Shown here: positions 33,886 to 43,438 of the stretch, in pieces
How the letters are laid out: every line of letters begins with the position of its first letter
Numbering within the stretch: position 1 is the first letter of the stretch
Notes under the pieces: model-generated
What the model was told of the DNA's origin: nothing
Databases searched by the model: none
What the model saw: the letters and a program-made list of their open reading frames with translations, nothing else
Program-made: the position numbers and the translations under genes
Assembly (NCBI GenBank): GCA_025331125.1
Contig: JAOALB010000081.1
Span: 1-64,000, forward strand
Length of the DNA: 64,000 nucleotides
Direction of reading: 5' to 3'
Source of the DNA: Mycogone perniciosa
Lineage: Eukaryota; Ascomycota; Sordariomycetes; Hypocreales; Hypocreaceae

Positions 33886-36264
33886 ATGGCCGACCCCGCC
33901 GCTGTCGCGCCTCCATTTGGCGTCATGTCTCATTCCCGGAATCCTTTAGAGGAGACAAACACGCCGGCAGATGATGGATTGAGAATCTGGAGCTGTGTTA
34001 CCTGTCGTCGAAGAAAGGTCAGGTGCGACAGACGGGATCCCTGTGTAAACTGCGTGAAGAACAACATCGAATGTCATTTCCCAGTAACGGGTCGACTGCC
34101 GCGTCGTCGAGATCCAACGACCTGGCAGTCGCCTACGCAGAAGCAGGCCGAGCTGTTGGGACGTCTCAGACGGCTGGAAGCACTTGTTACGGAGCTGACA
34201 GCGCAGGTCGAAGATGGTCCGGATGTGAATCAGGTGCAGAGTGGACAGGCCGTATCAACGGGTATGACCCCGGCTCTCTCCGCCGGTGTTTCGGGATCGG
34301 ATACGACAACAGTACAGACACCAAGCTCAACCTCTCATGCGCCATTCCCTGGATTCATGTCTGCAATGGCATTGCAACTCAGTAGTGAGCCCGATGAGGA
34401 GTTTGGACGATTGGTGCTTGACAGAGAGGGCGGAATGCAGATCGGCAAAGGCTTCTGGTCCATTTTTTGTAATGAGGTATGTGGCAGTTCCCGGGTTCAA
34501 GCAAGTAAATCTCACAATGGTGATCAGGTTGAGAATATATTTCAAGCCATTCAGGATGTATCCGAGATCCAAGCAGAGTTGGAGGCCGATGCGGCCGCCA
34601 CTCAGACCTTAAGTCAGTCCTCCCCAGGCAATCAAAGTCTGGGCTTCTTTTTAGGAACTGCATATTCGCAGGGATTTAATGGTCTAGATGATTTGCACCC
34701 TCTTCCATCACAAATGCTTTTCATTTGGAGGGCGTATGTCGAAAATGTCGACCCATTCATCAAAGTTCTTCATGTTCCGAGCGTCGAAAAGATCATCACC
34801 AGCCTACGTGGTAAATTCAGTTCCCTCGGCCCTAATATGGAGTCGCTCTTGTTTGCCATCTCACTGGCAGCGATCGCGTCGCTGGACGAAGATGAAGCTG
34901 TCGCATGCTTTGGCACTCCTAAGGCACAATTACTCGCTCGTTTCCGACTTGGTATCGAACGAGCGCTTGCGCATGCAGAACTTCTCACTACAAAAGACAT
35001 AACTGTGCTCCAGGCATTCGTCATTTATCTTTCCATCCTTCCACACATCGGGTCCCAGGAACTGGTCTCACCCTTGGCTGGTCTTTTACTGAGAATAGCC
35101 ACATCTCTAGGATTACATAGAGACGGCGCCAATACACGACACTCACCACCTTTGACACCATTGGATATGGAAATACGCCGCCGCCTATGGTGGCAAATTG
35201 TTTTCGTCGACTCGCGGACAAGAGACCCCCGTGTTCCTGGATTATCAGTAACAGAAACGAATTTCGATACCAGAATCCCTGCGAATATCAGTGACACTGA
35301 TCTTAGACGGGACTCGTTAGAATTAAACGAATCGGTGATGAAGGTAACAGAGGCAACACTTTGCGTTCTTCAATGCGAGATTTGGCGGCTCTATCGTTTT
35401 CTCCATGCAAACTCAAATAAAACTCTGGACGCCCATCTTCAAATATTTCACGGAGCAAAGGCGAAAGTTGAAGGCACTTATTTTAGGAGTGTTTCACCAG
35501 ACTGCACCTTCGAGTCACTCGTCAGATCGATGGTGTCGCACTTCTTTGCTAAAGTTGAGCAGGCCATCTACCGACAATACTTCCGGGGTCTCAAAGAAAA
35601 CACGTCTATTGGCAAAACGAGGCCGACCCAGCAAATTTTGGATCATTACTTGAACGTCTCCATCGCTGTCCTTGAAGGCACACATGCGCTCACGACCGAG
35701 CCTGCATGGCAAAAATGGAGGTGGCAGCTGCAAGGTCACTTTCCTTGGCGCTCGATGGGCACAGTTTTCATGCAGCTCTGTCAGTCTCCGTGGACTGCAG
35801 TTTCTGAGAGGGGGTGGACCTTGGCGCGAAAGTTGTTTAATGGATTACCGGAAGAATCAAAGGAAAATCCAATGTGGCCGCAGTTGAGTCAGTTGGTTGC
35901 CGTTGCAGAGGCGCGTCGTCAGGAGGCATTGACTCAAACTCCATTGCCGTTGGATGGAACTGGAGTACAACAACCGTCCCAGCTCTCTGGTGATAATTCT
36001 TTTACGTGGACTTTCATCGATTCGCCACAGATTGGAACACACATGATGCAACCGACAACAGGCATAAGTAGTATATTTCCGGGTGTCCAACCAGCCGCTC
36101 CTGAAGGGGTTACTGAATGCTCCAGCCTGGAGGAATTGTTGGGAGGTGGGGAACTGGGCCAGGGCCACGACTTCACGATGGACTTTGTTCCAACGAATTG
36201 GCAATCTTGGGATGAACTGGCTGCACCGGATTATGGTTTCTGGGATCCCCACCAAGCACTCTAA
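33886..36264 (+). CDS. Zn2Cys6 transcription factor
   Basis: One open frame of 792 codons. Zinc cluster at Cys37, 40, 47, 53, 56 and 63 (C-x2-C-x6-C-x5-C-x2-C-x6-C) with RRRKVR in the first loop. A leucine-rich dimerisation helix follows (AELLGRLRRLEALVTELTAQV), then the fungal-specific domain with MLFIWRAYVENVDPFIKVLH and DMEIRRRLWWQIVFVD. The segment 34477-34527 starts with GTATGT, ends with CAG and is 51 bp (17 codons, no stop), so it is probably a frame-preserving intron: removing it joins FCNE to VENIFQAI, which reads better for the family (775 residues). The neighbours, two oxidoreductases, an O-methyltransferase and others, make a pathway-specific regulator plausible. Confidence 0.85.
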   Translation: MADPAAVAPPFGVMSHSRNPLEETNTPADDGLRIWSCVTCRRRKVRCDRRDPCVNCVKNNIECHFPVTGRLPRRRDPTTWQSPTQKQAELLGRLRRLEALVTELTAQVEDGPDVNQVQSGQAVSTGMTPALSAGVSGSDTTTVQTPSSTSHAPFPGFMSAMALQLSSEPDEEFGRLVLDREGGMQIGKGFWSIFCNEVCGSSRVQASKSHNGDQVENIFQAIQDVSEIQAELEADAAATQTLSQSSPGNQSLGFFLGTAYSQGFNGLDDLHPLPSQMLFIWRAYVENVDPFIKVLHVPSVEKIITSLRGKFSSLGPNMESLLFAISLAAIASLDEDEAVACFGTPKAQLLARFRLGIERALAHAELLTTKDITVLQAFVIYLSILPHIGSQELVSPLAGLLLRIATSLGLHRDGANTRHSPPLTPLDMEIRRRLWWQIVFVDSRTRDPRVPGLSVTETNFDTRIPANISDTDLRRDSLELNESVMKVTEATLCVLQCEIWRLYRFLHANSNKTLDAHLQIFHGAKAKVEGTYFRSVSPDCTFESLVRSMVSHFFAKVEQAIYRQYFRGLKENTSIGKTRPTQQILDHYLNVSIAVLEGTHALTTEPAWQKWRWQLQGHFPWRSMGTVFMQLCQSPWTAVSERGWTLARKLFNGLPEESKENPMWPQLSQLVAVAEARRQEALTQTPLPLDGTGVQQPSQLSGDNSFTWTFIDSPQIGTHMMQPTTGISSIFPGVQPAAPEGVTECSSLEELLGGGELGQGHDFTMDFVPTNWQSWDELAAPDYGFWDPHQAL

Positions 36265-37071
36265 CCTCTCGGGCCAGCCAATGGTTGGATCGTTTGGGCG
36301 CTGACATGGTGGTGTGTTTTGAGAAAAGGACGACAAGCACACATCAGCACACAGTCGTCTCTATGCTATGAGAAGGTGGTGTGATGTACGAACCAAAGCG
36401 GAAGTTGGGATGACATCGGTGTTTGGTCTGTCTGATGCGGGGAAAGAGTGTAATCGCCACAGGCCTCGGTCCTCGTATTTTGGGTCGTTTTGACGTGGGC
36501 CGAGGCTCAAAGGGCGCTAAAATTCACAGATTCTAGTGATTGTTTGATGTCGACTGAAGAAAAGGCATTGAGGCTAATAATTTTGCAACGGCTTGATTCC
36601 GTGAGTGTGTTTGTACTACGGAGTACGGAGTACGGAGTATTAATATCTACGGAGTACTTCGTATCTATATTATACCAGCTTGGGAGGTGGATTCCTTCGG
36701 GGCCTTCCCGATGTCAGTGGAGGTCGCTAAACAGCTCCCATCTAGCGACTGGAATACAGTGATAGAAGGGTTAGCAGAGTGGAGGGAACGCGGTACTAGT
36801 ACTTACATGAGCTAGGTATTCTTTTTAGCGGCCAGCGGGTTTACTGAGTGTATGGTATCCGTACACCCGACACTACGAGTACATAAGACGGTTGCCGTGG
36901 GCAGCCGCTGCATGTGCTCCAACTGGAACGACTGAACTCAGGCAGCTTCATTCACTCAATATCACTTCTGACGTACGATTTCAATATTAAACCTGCTAGG
37001 GTCCGCTGCAGGAAACGACAGGGTTTTATTGTTGCTCTGATTCAGTAACTTGTAAGTTCCTTTCGTCCCCA
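36265..37071. other. Intergenic region with tandem TACGGAGTAC motifs
   Basis: Holds the densest cluster of the window's dispersed motif: three overlapping copies at 36617-36639 (TACGGAG repeated with a 7-bp period) and another at 36648-36657. Contains the 3' end of the Zn2Cys6 gene and the promoter of the FAD dehydrogenase. No gene seen. Confidence 0.6.
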
Positions 37072-38847
37072 ATGGTCTGTCTGCACCTCCATCTCTATCT
37101 CGCCTCTAAGACCATGCACAACACAGACAGAGACGCCATGGCTTCAGAAAGCGACGACGAACAGAAGCCCGTCATTATTGTCGGCGGCGGCTTAGCCGGC
37201 CTGGTCGCTGCCTTTGAACTTTCGGAGCGCAATGTCCCTACCATTATCATCGACCAGGAAAATGCCAACAGCCTCGGAGGACAGGCGTTTTGGTCCCTCG
37301 GCGGCCTCTTCTTGGTTGACTCGTCCAATCAGCGTCGCATGGGCATCAAGGACTCCCGCGAACTGGCGATGCGCGACTGGTTCGGCTCTGCTCAGTTTGA
37401 TCGCGAGGAAGAGGATTTTTGGCCGCGGCAATGGGCCAAGGCGTTTGTTGACTTTGCGACAGATGAGTTTGAGGACTACGTGAAAGCTCGGGGACTGGGA
37501 TTCGTGTACAATGTGGGATGGGCAGAGCGGGGTGATGGCACTGCCAACGGCCATGGCAACTCCGTGCCGAGGTTCCACATTTCCTGGGGAACGGGACCGG
37601 AGGTCGTGCGAATCTTCCGAGAACCTGTTGAGAAGGCGGCGGAGAAGGGCATAGTGCAGTTCAAGTTCCGGCACGTGGTGGACGACTTGATCATCGATGA
37701 GAAGACGGGCAGGGCGATTGGCGTCAAGGGGCGAATCCTGGAAGAGGATGATTCCCCACGAGGTGTCAAGACATCGCGGAACGTGGTCGACAAATTTGAG
37801 TTGTATGGATCAGCCGTCGTCGTCTCCTCAGGCGGCATCGGAGGCAACGTCGATGCTGTCAAAAAGGCGTGGCCCGTCGAAAGACTGGGCCCCAAGGTGC
37901 CTGAGCACTTCGTCGTCGGTGTCCCGGCTCACGTCGACGGCCGCATGATTGGCATTGCAGAAACATCCGGTGCCAACATCGTCAACCGTGACAGAATGTG
38001 GCATTATGTCGAGGGATTGCACAACTGGAACCCAATCTGGCCTGGACACGGCATCCGTATCCTCCCCGCGCCGTCCTCCCTCTGGCTCGACGCCACCGGC
38101 ACAAGACTTCCACCCGCATTATTCCCCGGAACAGACACATTGAACACGTTAAAGCACATCTGCAAAACAGGCTACGACTACAGCTGGTTCATCCTGGATC
38201 AGTCAATTATTGCACGAGAGTTCGCCCTCTCTGGCTCAGAGCAGAACCCAGATATCACGGGCAAGAGCATTTGGCAGATGCTCACCAACAGAATCTTCAG
38301 CAAGAAGGGAACTCCTCAAGTTCAAGCCTTCCAAGAACACGGCAAGGATTTCGTCGTCCGAGATAACCTCAAAGATTTAGTAGAAGGCATGAACGAACTA
38401 GCAAAGGGGCGAGGGCCGATGCTCGAGTACGAGAAGATCAAAGAGGTTGTTGAGGCCCGCGACGGTCAGTTCGACAATCCTTATTCCAAGGATGCACAAG
38501 CCATGCTCATCAACAACGCGAGGACGTACTGGGCCGACAAACGCAGTCGTGTTGCCGTGCCACATCGTCTGCTGGACCCTGCACATGGGCCCCTGATTGC
38601 AGTTCAGTTGAACTTGCTCAGCCGCAAGACTCTTGGCGGTATCGAGACGAACCTACAGAGCAATGTGATGAGAGCCGATAAGACGCCATTCCCGGGGCTA
38701 TACGCTGCGGGCGAGGCGGCAGGATTTGGTGGGGGAGGTGTTCATGGCTACAATTCACTTGAGGGAACGTTCTTGGGAGGATGTATCTTCTCAGGGCGGG
38801 CGGCCGGCCGGGCGATTGCAGACGAGCTTTTAGGGCCAGCCAAGTAG
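37072..38847 (+). CDS. KstD-like FAD-binding dehydrogenase (flavocytochrome c / FAD_binding_2 family)
   Basis: Intronless, 591 residues from 37072; internal starts at 37114 or 37138 are possible and would bring the protein closer to the FAD domain. VIIVGGGLAGLVAAFEL at 34-50 is the dinucleotide-binding fold; GGQAFWSLGGLFLVDS follows as in KsdD-like enzymes. The C-terminal FAD contacts PGLYAAGEAAGFGGGGVHG and SLEGTFLGG are intact. The family oxidises or reduces C=C bonds next to carbonyls (3-ketosteroid dehydrogenases, fumarate reductases). The sequence resembles the bacterial 'FAD-binding dehydrogenase' group (mycobacterial Rv0785 type) rather than classical fungal fumarate reductase; together with the lack of introns, this suggests but does not prove bacterial ancestry. 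No export or peroxisomal signal seen. Confidence 0.85.
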   Translation: MVCLHLHLYLASKTMHNTDRDAMASESDDEQKPVIIVGGGLAGLVAAFELSERNVPTIIIDQENANSLGGQAFWSLGGLFLVDSSNQRRMGIKDSRELAMRDWFGSAQFDREEEDFWPRQWAKAFVDFATDEFEDYVKARGLGFVYNVGWAERGDGTANGHGNSVPRFHISWGTGPEVVRIFREPVEKAAEKGIVQFKFRHVVDDLIIDEKTGRAIGVKGRILEEDDSPRGVKTSRNVVDKFELYGSAVVVSSGGIGGNVDAVKKAWPVERLGPKVPEHFVVGVPAHVDGRMIGIAETSGANIVNRDRMWHYVEGLHNWNPIWPGHGIRILPAPSSLWLDATGTRLPPALFPGTDTLNTLKHICKTGYDYSWFILDQSIIAREFALSGSEQNPDITGKSIWQMLTNRIFSKKGTPQVQAFQEHGKDFVVRDNLKDLVEGMNELAKGRGPMLEYEKIKEVVEARDGQFDNPYSKDAQAMLINNARTYWADKRSRVAVPHRLLDPAHGPLIAVQLNLLSRKTLGGIETNLQSNVMRADKTPFPGLYAAGEAAGFGGGGVHGYNSLEGTFLGGCIFSGRAAGRAIADELLGPAK

Positions 38848-39137
38848 TGAGAATTATCAAAAGAGGAGGTTACGGCAGCTGCAAGCCGAAGCTTGAGGAG
38901 TAATCGTCCACGCGGCGACACTCGAGAACGACTGTCGCACGTGGTACCACCACCAGAAGGAGATGGTGTTTGAACCCAGCACCGCTGCAGATGGTTACTG
39001 GATACGAGTCAGGAGCACGGTATGATATGAATGCTTCATCATGGGAGAAGCTGTATTTTGAGTGTTTTTATGATTTTGAATCCATGACGCCTTTGGAATC
39101 AACCACGATCCCTCTCCTTTGTGCCCTTGTTTCCCAT

Positions 39138-39871
39138 TCAATGCTGCGGCAGATAGACCAAAATCTCTAGCCCATTGTTATACGGCACCGTCAGGTTGAT
39201 GAAGCCGCTCTCTGGGCTCCGAGTGTACTCGAAGAATTCTTGATAGCCCTCTGTCGCCGAAATAGTGTTATCGGCAATGACGACTGCCCCGGGACGCATC
39301 TTGGTCTGAACAAGCTTCAGCGTCGACATTACCACATCGGTCCAGACTGTATCGTTGTTAACCTTTACCGTTCCAATAGGTCAATGAGAGAGTGCCATAC
39401 TATCCAGCAAAAGGAAATCCACATCCTCCAAATCCTCCTTCAGCGTCTCCTGCAAGTCACCCTCCCGCAAATCAATCACACCACTCACTCCCTCTCCGCA
39501 CTGCTTCCAATACTCCCTCGCCCTCGCCGCCTTGTAGGCTCATGCTCTGTGGCAACCACCTTAGCAGGCTTACCCCCAGAAGCAGCGTTCGCAGCAGCAG
39601 CCAGGGCGAGGTAAATAGTGCTCACGCCAAACGACGTGCCCGCCTCGACGATGGTGCGCGCGTTGATGGCTCTGCACATGGTGTACACGAACTGCGCCTT
39701 GTCTTTGTCCAGGGCGATGAACTTGTCTCGCATGTTGTTGTGGATGTCGGTGACGAAGTCGGCTCTTGTTAGGTGGCTCTCTTGGTCGAGAGATTGGGCG
39801 TGGAGTTGGTCGAGAAGGGTGAGGATGTGCTTTGGCACGCCTTGCATGGTGTTGGCTGCGGGAGGAGACAT
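39138..39871 (-). CDS. SAM-dependent O-methyltransferase (CCoAOMT-type), frame broken by 1 nt
   Basis: Exons 39871-39401 and 39346-39138; the intron (donor GTATGG, branch TTAAC, acceptor ACAG) joins FLLLD to IWTDVVMSTLKLV. SAM-binding motif I is EAGTSFGVSTIYLA; the metal/cofactor loop VVIADNTI is in exon 2, and the C-terminus ends NNGLEILVYLPQH as in small fungal members of methyltransferase family 3. The exons total 680 nt, one short. Near 39530 the frame passes from HEPT to a second frame reading KAARAREYWKQCGEG, and one extra A in the ACAAGG stretch would restore continuity. Such enzymes methylate catechol-like or metabolite hydroxyls in the cytosol. The coding potential on both sides of the break is intact, so the lesion is recent or a sequence error. 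Confidence 0.78.
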
Positions 39872-40696
39872 GGTGGATGGCTTGATCTGCTGTGGTGGTC
39901 TGAAAGTCAGAGGCTATGAGACCTACGAGCAGTCCCCCCCTATATATACCTCTTGAATTGACAAGTTGTGAGTCTGTTGAGTCATACAGATGAGTGAACG
40001 TGAATAGCTTGGAAGCTTGATCGTCCACGGAGCGCCGATTCGGCCGAGTGCGGAATGACTCCGTCTTTGGAGAACCGGAGGTGCAAGAACGAGCCATGCA
40101 ATGCGATTATAGTCGCTTTTAGCCCGTGTGATATGGTGGACCATCACAGTAATTGGACAAATTGTATGACTCCGCTCTCCATACTCTCTACTTGGTGTAT
40201 TTGCTGGTTTATATGCACAAGGCCTTAAAGAGAGTGGGGTTTGCACGGCCATGAAGCTTCTCGGATTCACACGAAATGCCTATTTCCGTCGGTTCGCGTA
40301 CTCGGCAATGGCCGCTAGATTATCTCATCTGATAATATTATGGCCAAAGCCTTTTTTGTATCGCTTATATCCGTATTGCTGTATATTAGGTCATCAAGAA
40401 GTGGCTGATTATACAGGCACTCTTATATGCACGACCGGCGGAGGTACAAGAAAAGTGTCAAGTCTTCGGCATATTCGATTCAAATCCACATGTAACTTCT
40501 GCGATTCTCATATCTCCTTCCAATAAACAGTTGCGCATGTGCAACGTTTCTAATCTATGTACCACCGTTTATGAAGTATTCTGACAAATGCATGATGCGA
40601 CATAAAGACATGAAAGAAGAAAACAAAGTAACTGAGCCATAACCGCCCCTTCACTATGCCAACGTCATAAATAACGCAAGGGAATTCCCTGTCAAA
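39872..40696. other. Intergenic region
   Basis: Promoter of the O-methyltransferase (TATATATA at about 39943) and the 3' side of the phospholipase C gene. No gene recognised. Confidence 0.4.
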
Positions 40697-42694
40697 TCAG
40701 TAGCTCACACTGTAGGCCTCCCAGTACCCGAGTCCACCCTGAAGTGTGACAGAGCTGTGGCTTCCCTTGCCATTTACCGACAGATACTTCGTCGTGCCCT
40801 TCACTTGGAAAGCATACCCCTTGCTCGCGGCAAAGTTAACAGTAAAGACAATAGCCTTTCTCTCTTCAGTGCACAATTTGCCGCCCTGGCATATATACTG
40901 CTTCTTGCTAGAATCAGAAATGACGAAATCAGCACCGCCAATGACAACAGCATGAGCGATCCAGCGCTGAGAGATACTCTCGTGTTTGGACGTCGCTCTG
41001 ATTAAGCCAATGTTGTGCCCCCAGGTGCTCTGGGAAAGAGCTAGGCCGTTCATCTCAAAGACAAGGTACCGACCCTCCGTCAGCATACCTCTCATAGGCT
41101 TGAATCCCTTCTCAGTCTGACTTGCAACATCAGATACGGCGCCGCCATCAGTGTAAGGAACAGGCGGGCGAGTCTTAGAATACAAAGACTGACAGTACGA
41201 TGAGCCGTCATAGACGCCACTTGAGTCCGTGTGAGGCGCTGGCGGAATGGGAAGCTCAGGGATGGAGTAGTCTGGGTTCTCAAAGTCAAAGGCATCCGTG
41301 AGATCAGACATGTGCTCGCGACGCCATTGAACCATTTGGTTGGTCTGTACGTTGCGGCCCTTGGCAGCCTGCCACCTCTCAATGAAGAGAAGCTGAGAGT
41401 TGTGGTCGCTATGGGCGGTAAAGACGCCACCATTCCTGGTCCACGGAGAGATGATGTAGAATGGCAGACGGAAGCCAGGGCCGACGAAAGTATAGCCGTT
41501 CTGTTTGTATGGGTCATCAATCCATTCTTGGGTAGTTCCAGGAGGAGATCGGTAGGGATTGACGTGGTCAAACCAGCCACCAGTTTCGTCATAAGAGACG
41601 ATCAGGGCCGTCTTTTTATACTTCGGAGAGTCAACAACGGCCTTGGCAATCTTGTGCTGCAGCCAAGCACCGTCATGAGGGGAGTAAGGGGGATGTTCTG
41701 AAAGTTCGGTAGGGCCTATGATGTAAGAGATCTCGGGAAGAGTTCCATTGGCGGCTTGCTTATAGAAGGTATCAAGAGTAAGACCCTTTATACCCTTGTT
41801 ATACAGGCGCGAGCCAGGTTCAGCGGTCTGGAACTGCTGGAACCAGGCATACGGGTTGTCGTCAAAGTGGTCAGCATCCTGGTACACCTGCCAAGTAGTT
41901 CCAGCCTGCTCATAGAACTCTGCAGCAGTCTTCCATTTCAGGGGGAAGCAATTGAAGCCGCCTTCGTCGCAACCGGGCGTCTCATTGTTGTCGATGTAGG
42001 GGTTGCCGCCCTGGTCGGGAGTTTGTAACCCTCCAGGAACATTAATGGTGCCAGAAATCCAGGTAGCTCGGTTAGGGTTAGTTGAGGTCACGACAGATTC
42101 CTGGAATAAATGTTAGATGGGTCACCAAGGTCAAGATGGCAACCGACTATACCTGGTACATATCTCCAATAACCCAGTTGTCGGCCAAGGCAAACTGAGT
42201 GGGAAGATCCTGACGCTTGTAGAAGCCGATACTCCAAGGGGTATTGTTCACGGCCCAGTGATCATTGGCGCCAAAGTTCCAAGCGGCGTGGTTTTCTTGC
42301 CAGCCATTACTCCGGCAACCATGCACTGGGTAGCCTCGGACCAGTTGCCACCAAGGTAGTTGAGATACCAAGGAGTCACATACTTGGCTTTCGTAGTCAT
42401 TTGAGTATCTGTCAACTGGTTCCAAACAGGAACCCCACCGTTCATCTGAAGATTGGCATCATTGAACCCACGAACACCAGCCATGGTGCCAAAGTAGTGG
42501 TCAAAGGCACGATTTTCTGCCTCATGAAGTTAGCCGGTCCAAGGTTCTGGCACAGGAATATGTCCTTGTACATACATACCTTGCATGAAAAGGACTACAT
42601 GGTCGAGGTCTTTCAAGCTGCCAGCATTTGCAAGGCCGATGATTGAGAATAGAGCTGCTGAGACGGGCAACCTCGAGTTCCGACGTACAGACAT
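40697..42694 (-). CDS. Secreted phospholipase C (phosphoesterase family), frame broken by 1 nt
   Basis: Exons 42694-42580, 42516-42153 and 42100-40697. A signal peptide (LPVSAALFSIIGLANA) is followed directly by the phosphoesterase-family start (LKDLDHVVLFMQ, then ENRAFDHYFGTMAGV). Further family marks are GDMYQ joined to ESVVTSTNPNR across the second intron, VSYDETGGWFDHV, and HSDHNSQLLFIERW. The C-terminal ~120 residues resemble the beta-rich tail of bacterial non-haemolytic PLC. Members hydrolyse phospholipid head groups outside the cell. The exons sum to 1883 nt, one short. At about 42314 the frame changes between CMVAG and SNGWQENHAAW, again at a two-base run (GG). Both introns have good consensus and branch sites. 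Confidence 0.82.
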
Positions 42695-43438
42695 GTTTGA
42701 TCAGTAACGGAGAAGCTACAGAGCTGAATGCCACAAGATCCCTTTCCCATCCCACACCGAGCAGGGGGGGAACGGTTGCTCTTCTAGTATTTCCTACATG
42801 TATATCAGTATGCCTGACCAGGTCTCAGTCCCTCGTGCAACCAGAGGATCCTCATGACCGAACCTGGGGCGGGATTTGTTTCTCTCGATGCAACACCACC
42901 ATCGCACGTAGTAACTCCATTTCGGCTAGAAGCCGACTCCTCAGATAAGGAACAAACACCCTCATTTTCCTGGGACCCTTTGATCCACAGTCGGTGATCG
43001 AAAGAAGCAAGGGGTATCTATATGTCTCAAGGAGGGGGATCTCATCGCAACCCTTGCACGAAAAATAACATCATCGATTTGCACTCCGTAAACTAGCTCA
43101 TCACTCCCCGATCGTATGATCGCGACAGCTAAATTTGCAAAGAGTGGAACTGAACGGCCCAAAATGAGGTGCAAGTAACAGAATACCAATCGCAATGGAA
43201 CGATGGCCCCCGTGATTGCAGCATCGCGGGTCTATCTGCAGGTCACGTCGTGGTGGTCCCAAAAACAGTCCAATTGCCGATCCGCACGTGCTGGTCAGTG
43301 CTGCAGGTGAACTGCCGATCATCTCCATGGGCGGCTGCGCTTCATATGGCCAGGGATAGTTTTTGGTAATGAGCCATAGGTATTTGCTTGTTGATGATCC
43401 ATCATGTTGTTATTCTTCCCCTTCTCTGAAAGAGTCTT
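42695..43438. other. Divergent promoter region of phospholipase C and multicopper oxidase
   Basis: 740 bp between two outward-reading genes for surface or secreted enzymes. No gene, RNA or clear motif recognised. Confidence 0.4.
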
